Positions 7,193 through 14,695 of a stretch of DNA of 33,341 nucleotides are shown here, in pieces (position 1 is the first letter of the stretch; every line of letters starts with the position of its first letter). Source of the stretch: Prolixibacteraceae bacterium. Lineage in GTDB: Bacteria > Bacteroidota > Bacteroidia > Bacteroidales > Prolixibacteraceae. Below the pieces are notes generated by a model. The model made no database searches and had not been told where the DNA came from. It worked only from the letters and a program-made list of their open reading frames with translations. The stretch is from positions 876-34,216 of the forward strand of contig DPCJ01000175.1 in the NCBI GenBank assembly GCA_003516705.1, given 5' to 3'. The position numbers and the translations under genes were made by a program.

Positions 7193-7864
7193 ATGAAAAA
7201 AAGAGTCCTAATCACAATCTTTTGCATTTTACTTTTAAACTTCGCATTTGGACAAACTGAAGTAAAAAGTGATTCAAAATTGAATTACGAATTAATTGTT
7301 ATTCTTGATACTATTCACACAAATGACCAGAAGTATAGAGAAAAAATGGATGAAATAGCTGAAAAGTATGGTTTGCAATCAAATGAGATGAAAGAGATTT
7401 GGAATACAATGCATGTAACGGATTCAATAAATTTAATAAAGGTTAAAAAGATAATAGATGAAAATGGTTGGTTAGGCTCAGATGTAATTGGTGAACAAGG
7501 AAATAAAACTCTATTTTTAGTTATTCAACATTCTGATCTAAACACACAAATAACATATTTACCTATTTTGAGAGAAGCTGTGAAAAAAAATAATGCAAAA
7601 GCAAGTCACTTAGCTCTTCTTGAAGACCGGACAGCTTTGAGCCACGGGAAAAAACAAGTTTATGGAAGTCAAATTGGACAAGACCAAAAAACAGGAGAGT
7701 ATTATATTTTTCCAATTGAAGATCCGGATAATGTTGATAAAAGGCGGGCCGAAGTTGGCCTTGAACCTATTTCTGAATATTTAAAAACCTGGAATTTAAA
7801 ATGGGATGTAAAAAAGCATAAAGCAATAATTAAAGAAACAGAAAAAAATAAAAAGACACCATGA
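7193..7864 (+). CDS. DUF6624-like exported protein inserted between trpB and trpA
   Basis: The 223 residues begin with a signal peptide (KKR, then a hydrophobic run, probable cleavage at FAFG-Q near residue 20). The rest fits the DUF6624 pattern as I remember it: NGWLG at 91-95, QHSD at 112-115, EDR at 144-146, YGSQ at 157-160, PIEDP at 174-178 and VDKRRAEVGL at 181-190. No enzymatic role is known to me. Its stop overlaps the trpA start (ATGA, 7861-7864), so it is probably translated with trpA. It is much more AT-rich than its neighbours: bases 7261-7320 contain 14 G/C out of 60, against 27 in 7921-7980 of trpA. This points to a late arrival in the operon with no evident link to tryptophan synthesis. 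Confidence 0.8.
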   Translation: MKKRVLITIFCILLLNFAFGQTEVKSDSKLNYELIVILDTIHTNDQKYREKMDEIAEKYGLQSNEMKEIWNTMHVTDSINLIKVKKIIDENGWLGSDVIGEQGNKTLFLVIQHSDLNTQITYLPILREAVKKNNAKASHLALLEDRTALSHGKKQVYGSQIGQDQKTGEYYIFPIEDPDNVDKRRAEVGLEPISEYLKTWNLKWDVKKHKAIIKETEKNKKTP

Positions 7865-8622
7865 AAAACCGCATCAACCAACTCTTCGAAACAAAAAAAG
7901 AAAACATCCTTTCAGTGTATTTTACCGCAGGATTCCCGAACCTGAACGACACAGTGGAAATTATTCAGCAGCTCGAAAAAAACGGGGTTGACCTCATTGA
8001 AATCGGGATGCCATTTTCGGACCCCACAGCCGACGGGCCCACCATTCAGCGCAGTAGCGAAACCGCACTGAAAAACGGCATGAACCTGAAGCTGCTTTTT
8101 GAGCAGCTAAAAAACATACGTGAAACCGTGAAAATCCCTTTGATTCTGATGGGTTACATCAATCCGGTTTACCAGTTCGGGGTGGAGAAATTTTGCAAAA
8201 AATGCGCCGAAACCGATATCGACGGACTGATTCTGCCCGACCTCCCACTCGATGAGTTTGAGGCTTTTTATCAACCGATTTTTGAAAAATATAACCTGCA
8301 CAATATTTTGCTCATTACGCCGCAAACCGATGAAAACCGCATCAGGCAGATTGACAATGCCAGCAGCGGTTTCATTTACATGGTTTCCTCTTCATCAACA
8401 ACCGGCTCGGGGAAAAAAGTGGAAGATTTTCAACGCGAATATTTTGAGCGGATACAATCGATGAACCTGAAAAACCCGCGGCTCATAGGGTTTGGGATTT
8501 CAGACAGGGCAACCTTTGAAAATGCCTGCAAATATGCCAGCGGCGCCATTGTGGGCAGCGCCTTTGTAAAAGCGCTGGAAAACAAAACCTCTGTCCGTGA
8601 ATTTGTGAAAAGCATTGTTTGA
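7861..8622 (+). CDS. trpA: Tryptophan synthase alpha subunit
   Basis: TrpA cleaves indole-3-glycerol phosphate and passes indole through a tunnel to TrpB. It is a 253-residue TIM barrel. The catalytic Glu47 is in LIEIGMPFSDPTADGP, and the catalytic Asp58 is in the same motif. LILMGYINPV, ILPDLPLDE, the SSSSTTGSG phosphate/loop-6 region and IGFGISD follow in the usual order. It starts at the ATG that overlaps the stop of the DUF6624 gene, so its translation is likely coupled to that gene. It is the last gene of the operon. Confidence 0.97.
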   Translation: MKNRINQLFETKKENILSVYFTAGFPNLNDTVEIIQQLEKNGVDLIEIGMPFSDPTADGPTIQRSSETALKNGMNLKLLFEQLKNIRETVKIPLILMGYINPVYQFGVEKFCKKCAETDIDGLILPDLPLDEFEAFYQPIFEKYNLHNILLITPQTDENRIRQIDNASSGFIYMVSSSSTTGSGKKVEDFQREYFERIQSMNLKNPRLIGFGISDRATFENACKYASGAIVGSAFVKALENKTSVREFVKSIV

Positions 8623-8629
8623 AAGTGCT

Positions 8630-8675
8630 ATTCATGGGATGACTTAAAGTCATCCTATGAATATTCAAATTTTTT
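8630..8675 (+). terminator. Palindrome and T-run after trpA (probable operon terminator)
   Basis: Arms 8630-8645 and 8647-8662 (ATTCATGGGATGACTT against AAGTCATCCTATGAAT) pair over 16 positions with one wobble. A run of six T residues begins 7 bases after the stem, further than ideal. The ACTT/AAGT core recurs in the next palindrome, so this may be a dispersed repeat acting as terminator. Confidence 0.55.
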
Positions 8676-8684
8676 CTCTGACCC

Positions 8685-8717
8685 AGTCATACTATCACTT
8701 TAAGTGATAGCATGACT
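8685..8717. repeat. Second palindrome downstream of trpA
   Basis: Arms 8685-8700 (AGTCATACTATCACTT) and 8702-8717 (AAGTGATAGCATGACT) pair with a single mismatch. No T-run follows. Its centre (CACTTTAAGTG) resembles that of the preceding palindrome and of the one at 14594-14611. Confidence 0.65.
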
Positions 8718-8992
8718 AAACAGAAATCAGGAAGTTGAAAAGCGGAGCAATCCAATCCAAAACCTGATAATGCAAACAGCCCGGTACCGTTGGGCAGCTA
8801 ACCAAAAATATGTTGTGAAACATGTTGTTTTAATACCTGTTTTAACAATTCGGTTCTAACTGATTTTAAAACAGTGCGATAGTAAAATACCCCGAAGTGT
8901 TTATCTGTTAACAATATTTAAAGCTGTGTAATGTGCATACTTTTATTTTTCAGAAGATGTTATATTGATACCAACTTTAAAAACACAAAGCT
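8718..8992. other. Non-coding spacer before the small gene at 8993
   Basis: I see no credible coding frame in these 275 bases. There is a small hairpin with GCCC/GGGC ends at 8779-8795 (loop TACCG) and an AT-rich inverted TGTTTTAA ... TTAAAACA. No known riboswitch pattern was recognised, and no good promoter match was found for the downstream small gene. Confidence 0.5.
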
Positions 8993-9184
8993 ATGTTGGA
9001 ATATGCAAAGATAATTTTACCCAAGGTGAGCTTCAGCAAAGAGCTGTTTGCCAAAGAACTGAGAAAATGTATCAACTGGGTGGAGGAAAACCAACAAAAC
9101 GAGCTTTACACCTGGTGTTACGAGAATTTTCGCGAGATGTACCCCGATGTTTTATCGCGGGCTTTTGCCGGAATTGCAGCATAA
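8993..9184 (+). CDS. Small conserved-looking protein (63 aa), function unknown
   Basis: The frame encodes a 63-residue soluble protein starting MLEYAKIILPKVSF. It resembles short Bacteroidota hypothetical proteins I recall with the pattern MLEYAK-IL-KVSFD--LF-KEL-K, followed by a Trp-Cys-Tyr segment (here TWCYENF). It has no signal peptide or membrane segment and is rich in Glu and Lys with aromatic residues, suggesting a small helical fold. The gene is monocistronic, with its own strong terminator 6 bases after the stop, which supports it being real. The frame one register away (8965-9192) lacks any such pattern. Confidence 0.75.
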   Translation: MLEYAKIILPKVSFSKELFAKELRKCINWVEENQQNELYTWCYENFREMYPDVLSRAFAGIAA

Positions 9185-9190
9185 AAATGT

Positions 9191-9219
9191 AAAAAGCGGG
9201 ACAAAATCCCGCTTTTTTT
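9191..9219 (+). terminator. Intrinsic terminator of the small gene
   Basis: AAAAAGCGGGA (9191-9201) pairs perfectly with TCCCGCTTTTT (9207-9217) around a 5-base loop, with T residues running to 9219. It directly follows the stop of the 63-residue gene. Confidence 0.9.
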
Positions 9220-9643
9220 ATCACTTTTCAGTTTTTCATTGCTAATTTTTATTTCTAATCCTGATTTCCCGGGTTCCCCAAAATCTGTCATCAACACGAT
9301 TTCTCATGTCAATAACCCTTTTCGCACGGCAAAAGCATTGGTACATAATTTTTGAACGATTGCCATGCAACCTTTGTCGTTGGTTGATTTTTTTTCAACG
9401 CCATTTTTCGATTCCCTAAGTTTGGTTTCAAAGGTGCAAACCGGCAAAACTGTTGTCACGAATTAAAGGCCTGCACAACCTTTAACAGAGAAATTTATTC
9501 GTGGTAAGCAGAAACGATTCAGCACCTTACGGGGAAAACGGAAAAAATATTGGAAGAAAAGGCACAACCGATTTTACATAGAAATAATTAAACAGCGAAA
9601 AGTGTAAAAAAAGTGCAGATATCTGGCCGGCTGGCAGGTATTC
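9220..9643. other. Non-coding, partly structured region upstream of susC
   Basis: No coding frame is supported over these 424 bases. Inverted repeats cluster at 9453-9507: an outer imperfect stem around CACGAAT/ATTCGTG (9457-9463/9497-9503) encloses TTAAAGG/CCTTTAA (9463-9469/9479-9485), and GTAAG/CTTAC (9504-9508/9526-9530) can compete with it. Together with the promoter-like element at 9417 and the terminator ending at 9674, this could be a small RNA of about 240 bases or an untranslated susC leader. Neither is demonstrated. Confidence 0.4.
9417..9424 (+). promoter_or_regulatory. -7 promoter element match (TAAGTTTG)
   Basis: TAAGTTTG fits the Bacteroidota TAnnTTTG consensus exactly. No TTTG lies 17-20 bases upstream (the region is T-rich), so the match is only half of a promoter. 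A transcript from here would end at the terminator at 9644-9674 or read through into susC. Confidence 0.3.
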
Positions 9644-9674
9644 AACTCCCGTTTCTCCGGCGGGAGTTTTTTTT
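9644..9674 (+). terminator. Intrinsic terminator 56 bases before susC
   Basis: AACTCCCG (9644-9651) pairs with CGGGAGTT (9661-9668) around a 9-base loop, with eight T residues at 9667-9674. It cannot belong to the small gene at 8993, which has its own terminator. It therefore ends another transcript or acts as an attenuator in the susC leader. Confidence 0.8.
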
Positions 9675-9730
9675 AACAAACTGAAAATGGAACAATTAAC
9701 CTTTATTGTATTAACATAAATTTTTATTCT

Positions 9731-12700
9731 ATGAGAAAACTACTTACAATTCTGATGGCTTTTTGTTTTGGCATTACTTCGGTTTTTGCCCAAACAAGGC
9801 AAATCAGCGGAAAAGTGACCGATGAAGGAGGTGCTCCTATACCGGGTGTTTCGGTGATTGTGAAAGGAACAACCACCGGCGCAGTTACCGGTTCCGATGG
9901 TAACTTTTCGCTGACAGCACCCGAAAACGAGGTGCTCTCATTCTCTTTCATCGGTATGAAAACCGTTGAAGTTCAGGTTACTGCCAACGCTTCGTACAAC
10001 ATTACCATGAAGTACGATGTAATTGGCGTTGACGAAGTAATGGTGGTGGCGTATGGTACCACAACGCGCTCGTCGTTTACAGGTTCGGCAAAGCAAATTG
10101 ATGCCGAAACCCTTGAAAAGGCAAAAACAATCGACCTTGCCAAATCGATGGAAGGTAAAATTGCGGGTGTACAGGTGGTTACCAACTCGGGTCAACCGGG
10201 AAATGCTGCCGAAATCCGCATTCGTGGTATCGGGTCGCTTAATGCATCGCAACAACCACTGTATGTATTAGATGGGGTTCCGTATAACGGAAACATCGCC
10301 ACGCTTGACCCGCGCGACATCGAGTCGTTTACCGTGCTGAAAGACGCTTCGGCAGCCGCACTTTATGGCAGCCGCGCCTCGAACGGGGTAATTGTAATCA
10401 CTACAAAAAGCGGTAGAAAAGGTGGTTCTAAAATCGAACTTACCATGGATATTGGCCAAAATATGCACCTCAATCCATTTTATGATGTGGTAAAATCGCC
10501 ACAGGATTACAATGTATATTCGTGGGAAGCGCTGAGAAACTGGAAACAGTATGGTCCGAATCCATTATCGGCAGCAGACGCTGCACAATGGGCAACCACC
10601 AATCTGGTTGACCAGCTGGGAGGTTACAGCCAGTTCGATGTAAACGGCGATGGCAAAATTACCGCTGCCGACACCGAACTTGTGCTGAACTCAGGTCAGT
10701 TTAACCCGGCAGCAAAACAAATGATTTCCGACAGTTGGGAAGATGAACTCATCCGCAATGGAATGAGCCGCAAAGTGGGTCTCAACTTTAGTGGAGGTAA
10801 CGACAAAACCACCTATTACACCTCGTTCAATTATTTGTATGACGAAGGATATGTAATAGAATCGGATTTTAACCGCCTCACTTCGGTTATCAACCTGCAA
10901 CACCAGGCAAAACCCTGGTTGAAAATCAATAATAAACTGGGATACTCTTGGTTTAAACAAAATGCATCGGTTGACGAAACCGCCGGCCGTGGAAACAATG
11001 CTTTCCTTTTTGTAAATACAATGCCTGCGGTTTACCCGGTTTTTCTTTACGACACTGATGGAAACAAAATTATTGACCCGCTTACAGGTGGTTATATGTA
11101 CGACTACTCCGACGGCACAGTGCCGGCAAATACAATCGAAAAAAACCGCAATACTAACGTGTTTGTTAATCCGGTAGGTTCGTACCAGTACGACGAAAAT
11201 TATACTATCAGGAACGAGATAAACCTCAATTCGAGTCTCGAAGCTACTTTCCTTAATGATTTCAGGGTTACAACCACTTTCGGGTTAACCTGGTTTAACA
11301 ACAGTAATTATTCGCAATACAATTCGTATTACGGCGATGCCAAAGGGAAAGGCTACATCTACCGAACCATCGACCAAAACCAGATTTATACCTGGAACCA
11401 GATTCTGACATACTTTAAACAGTTGGGCGAACATTCGGTAACAGCAATGGTGGGGCACGAAGCCTGGGCCTACGAAAACCGTTATACTTATCTTCGGAAA
11501 GAAACTGTGCTGAAAGAAAGAGTACCTGAATTTGATAATGCCATCTTGATGACCAACCTCAGTTCAGATATTTTCCAACGCCGCATTGAAAGTTACATCA
11601 GCCAACTGAAATACGATTATGCCGGAAAATATTTTGCAAACTTATCTTTCAGACGCGACGGCAGTTCACGTTTTGCCAACAACCACTGGGGTAATTTCTG
11701 GTCGGCAGGAGGTTCGTGGCTTATGAATAAAGAACAGTTTATGGCTGGATTCTCCTTTGTTGACATGCTGAAACTGAAAGCCAGTTACGGCGTTCAGGGT
11801 AACGAAAGTCTTACACAGTCGTACCCAAGTTACGACCAGTTGAATGTGCAGAACCTGAATGGTGCAATTTCAATTGCCTTCTTCGAAAAAGGGAACCCGA
11901 ACCTTACCTGGGAATCGAACAAAACACTGAATGCAGGTCTTGAGTTTGAATTGTGGAAACGATTCAGCGGCGAAATTGAGTATTTCATACGCGATACCTA
12001 CGACATGCTTTACCAACGCGACATGCCGCTTTCGCTCGGATATTCAACCATTTGGGTGAACGACCTCGACATGCGCAACAAAGGACTTGAGTTTACGCTG
12101 AACTATTCACCTGTGCGCAAACAGGATTTCCGGATCGACCTTTCGTTTAACGGAGGTTATTATAAAAACGAAATCACCAAAATGCCGCTCGAACTGTCAA
12201 CAGGCGAAGAGTCGTTGTTTATTCAGAATGGCTCGTTTGGATACGAAAACGGCCGTTCGGTATACGACCGCTATCTTGTACTGTATGCCGGAGTTGACGC
12301 AGAAACCGGACAGGCAATGTACAAACAGGCCAAAGATGCTGAAGGAAATGTAATTCCCGACCTCAACGCATCTACTATAAAAGATATTCTGGATAAAGGT
12401 GAAATTACCTGGGGAACAACAACAACCTGGGCCGATGGAACCCGCACTTTCGAAGGTAGCACTGCCGTGCCCGATTTGGCTGGTGGTTTTAGCATTAATA
12501 CTTTCTTTAAAAACTTTGACCTTGGATTAAACTTTATGTACCAGCTTGGCGGAAAAGCCTATGACAATGTGTATGCCGATTTGATGGATGCAGCAAAATC
12601 AGTTGGTACTGGTAACTACCATGTTGATATTGTAAACCGTTGGCAAAAAGCAGGTGATGTAACCGATATTCCACGCCTTACTTCGGGTCTCGACAAAGAT

Positions 12701-12961
12701 TTTAACCAACGTCACAGTTTCTGGCTTGTAGATGCTTCGTACCTCGGATTGACAAATGCCCGCGTGGGTTACACAATTCCTTCGTCAATCACAAAAAAAT
12801 GGCAGATGGAAACGGTAAATTTCAGCGTTACAGGCAACAATCTGTTTATGCTTACCAAACGACAAGGGTATTATCCGTCGGGCGCATGGACCGGAACCTC
12901 GAACGATTACCAATACATGCCGCTCAGTTCGGTTTTATTCGGAATTAAAGTAACATTCTAA
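9731..12961 (+). CDS. susC: SusC/RagA-family TonB-dependent outer-membrane glycan transporter
   Basis: SusC proteins are TonB-dependent barrels that import oligosaccharides captured by their SusD lid. The 1076 residues start with a signal peptide (cleavage near FA-Q at 20-21). A carboxypeptidase-regulatory-like beta domain follows (about 24-95, with GKVTDEGGAPIPGVSVIVKG), then the TonB-box region DEVMVVAYGT at 101-110. The plug has IRIRGIGSLNASQQPLYVLDG and SASAALYGSRASNGVIVITTK-like segments (here split: PLYVLDGVPYNG, LKDASAAALYGSRASNG). The rest is barrel, ending in an aromatic (VTF). A loop near residue 302 reads FDVNGDGKITAADTE, an EF-hand/dockerin-like calcium motif. susD follows after 11 bases. 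Substrate cannot be read from sequence; the GH127 gene downstream suggests an L-arabinose-containing glycan. Confidence 0.95.
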   Translation: MRKLLTILMAFCFGITSVFAQTRQISGKVTDEGGAPIPGVSVIVKGTTTGAVTGSDGNFSLTAPENEVLSFSFIGMKTVEVQVTANASYNITMKYDVIGVDEVMVVAYGTTTRSSFTGSAKQIDAETLEKAKTIDLAKSMEGKIAGVQVVTNSGQPGNAAEIRIRGIGSLNASQQPLYVLDGVPYNGNIATLDPRDIESFTVLKDASAAALYGSRASNGVIVITTKSGRKGGSKIELTMDIGQNMHLNPFYDVVKSPQDYNVYSWEALRNWKQYGPNPLSAADAAQWATTNLVDQLGGYSQFDVNGDGKITAADTELVLNSGQFNPAAKQMISDSWEDELIRNGMSRKVGLNFSGGNDKTTYYTSFNYLYDEGYVIESDFNRLTSVINLQHQAKPWLKINNKLGYSWFKQNASVDETAGRGNNAFLFVNTMPAVYPVFLYDTDGNKIIDPLTGGYMYDYSDGTVPANTIEKNRNTNVFVNPVGSYQYDENYTIRNEINLNSSLEATFLNDFRVTTTFGLTWFNNSNYSQYNSYYGDAKGKGYIYRTIDQNQIYTWNQILTYFKQLGEHSVTAMVGHEAWAYENRYTYLRKETVLKERVPEFDNAILMTNLSSDIFQRRIESYISQLKYDYAGKYFANLSFRRDGSSRFANNHWGNFWSAGGSWLMNKEQFMAGFSFVDMLKLKASYGVQGNESLTQSYPSYDQLNVQNLNGAISIAFFEKGNPNLTWESNKTLNAGLEFELWKRFSGEIEYFIRDTYDMLYQRDMPLSLGYSTIWVNDLDMRNKGLEFTLNYSPVRKQDFRIDLSFNGGYYKNEITKMPLELSTGEESLFIQNGSFGYENGRSVYDRYLVLYAGVDAETGQAMYKQAKDAEGNVIPDLNASTIKDILDKGEITWGTTTTWADGTRTFEGSTAVPDLAGGFSINTFFKNFDLGLNFMYQLGGKAYDNVYADLMDAAKSVGTGNYHVDIVNRWQKAGDVTDIPRLTSGLDKDFNQRHSFWLVDASYLGLTNARVGYTIPSSITKKWQMETVNFSVTGNNLFMLTKRQGYYPSGAWTGTSNDYQYMPLSSVLFGIKVTF

Positions 12962-12972
12962 ATATCAAGACA

Positions 12973-14436
12973 ATGAAAAAGATAAATGCAATCATACTGA
13001 TATTTTCACTGCTCCTTGTATTTGGGTGCAGCGAAGATTTTCTCAACCTGGAGCCCCAGGGAAAAGTAACACCGGAACAATTGGCCGAATTGCCTGAAAC
13101 GAAACTTGTAGGCGTTTTTCAGGGCAAATTGAACGGCGTTTACGGTTATTTGCAGGGCAATACCAACATTGACCGCGAACCTTACACGGGTGTAAAATCG
13201 TGGGATATTATTGCCGACCTGTACTCAAGTGATATGGTGATGACCCGCCAGGGTTACGCCTGGTACTGGACCAGCTACCAGATTAACGAGCATGTGGCTA
13301 CTTACCGCCGCACATTAGGAATCTGGGAAACCAGTTACAACCAGATTTATACACTGAACGGAATTCTTGAAACCATGACAGAAATACCTGAAGATGTTCA
13401 GTTAAAATCGATTTACGCGCAGGCCGCCACTTTAAGGGCTTTCTATTATTTTAAACTCATCAGCTGGTACCAGCACAGTTACACCGATGATATGAATGCG
13501 CCGGGCGTTCCGGTGATTCTTTCGTCGAACGCCCAGCCAACAGGCCGTGGTACAGTAAAACAGGTGTACGACCAGATTATCGCCGACCTCGACGCTGCTA
13601 CGCAGGCTTTTGCCGACCCCGATATTGCAGCATTATCGAATACAGCTGTTGGTCCGCAGGTTACCGCCGGTTTGTATGCACAGGTTGCCGTTTCGATGGG
13701 TGATTATGCCAAAGCTGCTCAAAAAGCAGCAGATGCCCGCAGCGGATTGTCGTTAATGAGTACCAGCCAGTGGTTGGGCGGGTTTCATGATATTACCAAT
13801 CCTGAATGGATGTGGGCGGTTGCCATCAACAGCGAAACAACAGGATATTATGATTCTTTCTTCTCGCATGTGAGCAACCTGGATCCGGGCTATGCCGGAG
13901 CAATTCAGATGTACAAAATCATGGATGCAGCTCTGTTTGCAAAAATCGATACAACCGATTGCCGTTATGAAGCTTTTTCGGATGGAGGTGAAGCCTTCAA
14001 TTTTAAGTTTTACAACGATCCGGATTACACAGCAGATTGGCTTTCTCCATACGTATTGATGCGTGTGGCCGAAATGTACCTGATTGAAGCTGAAGCAAAA
14101 GCCCGCACCGGCGATGAAGCAGGTGCAAAACAGATTCTGGGCGACCTTGTAAAAGCCCGTTGTTATGGCAGCGACCCTTATAATATTTCGTCGCTGAGCG
14201 GACAAAACCTGCTGAACATGATTTACACGCAGGCACGGATTGAATTATGGGGCGAAGGAAAATCGCTTTTCTACGGGAAACGGTTTAAAACCACATTTGT
14301 ACGCAATTACACGGGTACAAACCACGCCGAAATTCTGGATAACTACCAGTACAACGATCCGAAACTCATCATGTTGATTCCGCAGGACGAAATCAACAAC
14401 AACCCCGAAATTTCGGAAAGTGATCAGAATTTATAA
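12973..14436 (+). CDS. susD: SusD/RagB-family glycan-binding lipoprotein
   Basis: SusD is the surface lipoprotein that sits as a hinged lid on SusC and binds the incoming glycan. The 487 residues open with a lipoprotein signal whose acceptor is Cys19 (LLLVFGCSED), followed by the typical FLNLEPQGKV. RAFYYFKLISWYQ near residue 155 is the conserved TPR-region helix, and LMRVAEMYLIEAEAKARTGD lies in the C-terminal third. It ends with NNNPEISESDQNL, the usual SusD tail (family form 'N PE- - - -QNP'). It is 11 bases from susC and shares its transcript; a strong terminator follows. Confidence 0.95.
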   Translation: MKKINAIILIFSLLLVFGCSEDFLNLEPQGKVTPEQLAELPETKLVGVFQGKLNGVYGYLQGNTNIDREPYTGVKSWDIIADLYSSDMVMTRQGYAWYWTSYQINEHVATYRRTLGIWETSYNQIYTLNGILETMTEIPEDVQLKSIYAQAATLRAFYYFKLISWYQHSYTDDMNAPGVPVILSSNAQPTGRGTVKQVYDQIIADLDAATQAFADPDIAALSNTAVGPQVTAGLYAQVAVSMGDYAKAAQKAADARSGLSLMSTSQWLGGFHDITNPEWMWAVAINSETTGYYDSFFSHVSNLDPGYAGAIQMYKIMDAALFAKIDTTDCRYEAFSDGGEAFNFKFYNDPDYTADWLSPYVLMRVAEMYLIEAEAKARTGDEAGAKQILGDLVKARCYGSDPYNISSLSGQNLLNMIYTQARIELWGEGKSLFYGKRFKTTFVRNYTGTNHAEILDNYQYNDPKLIMLIPQDEINNNPEISESDQNL

Positions 14437-14456
14437 ACAAAACTCATTTATAATCA

Positions 14457-14487
14457 AGGGCTGCCCGGTTGGGTGGCCCTTTTTTTT
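14457..14487 (+). terminator. Intrinsic terminator of the susCD transcript
   Basis: AGGGCTGCCC (14457-14466) pairs with GGGTGGCCCT (14471-14480), ten pairs including two G-T wobbles, around the 4-base loop GGTT. Eight T residues follow through 14487. The GH127 gene begins 208 bases later, so it may be transcribed separately or by read-through. Confidence 0.9.
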
Positions 14488-14593
14488 CGTCAGATTGTTC
14501 GGACTATCAGAAGAATAATGCATGTATATTCTTTTACTGATTACCAATTTCAAACTGAAAAATTATAAAATAGAGATATTAAAACCCTGGTAA

Positions 14594-14618
14594 CGGACTT
14601 TCCAAAGTCCGACATTTT
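14594..14618. repeat. Palindrome CGGACTTT/AAAGTCCG with T-run
   Basis: CGGACTTT (14594-14601) and AAAGTCCG (14604-14611) are exact complements. ACA and then a T-run follow. It lies in the leader of the GH127 gene and resembles the palindromes at 8630 and 8685 in having a CTT..AAG core. It could be a small dispersed repeat or a weak terminator. Confidence 0.55.
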
Positions 14619-14695
14619 TTTAGGTTAAAAACCCAATATTCACAACGAAAATTCAATCCAAAATCCCTATTTTCAACTCCCTAAATCAACCGGTT

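Noticed and set aside
8748..8800. Possible TPP-riboswitch remnant (ACCTGATAATGC)
   Set aside because: The resemblance is limited to a few bases; the CTGAGA box and the rest of the fold are absent and no thiamine gene follows.
8965..9192. 75-residue frame overlapping the small gene
   Set aside because: It starts 28 bases earlier in another register, has a composition unlike Bacteroidota proteins, and competes with the 8993 frame that fits a recalled family pattern.
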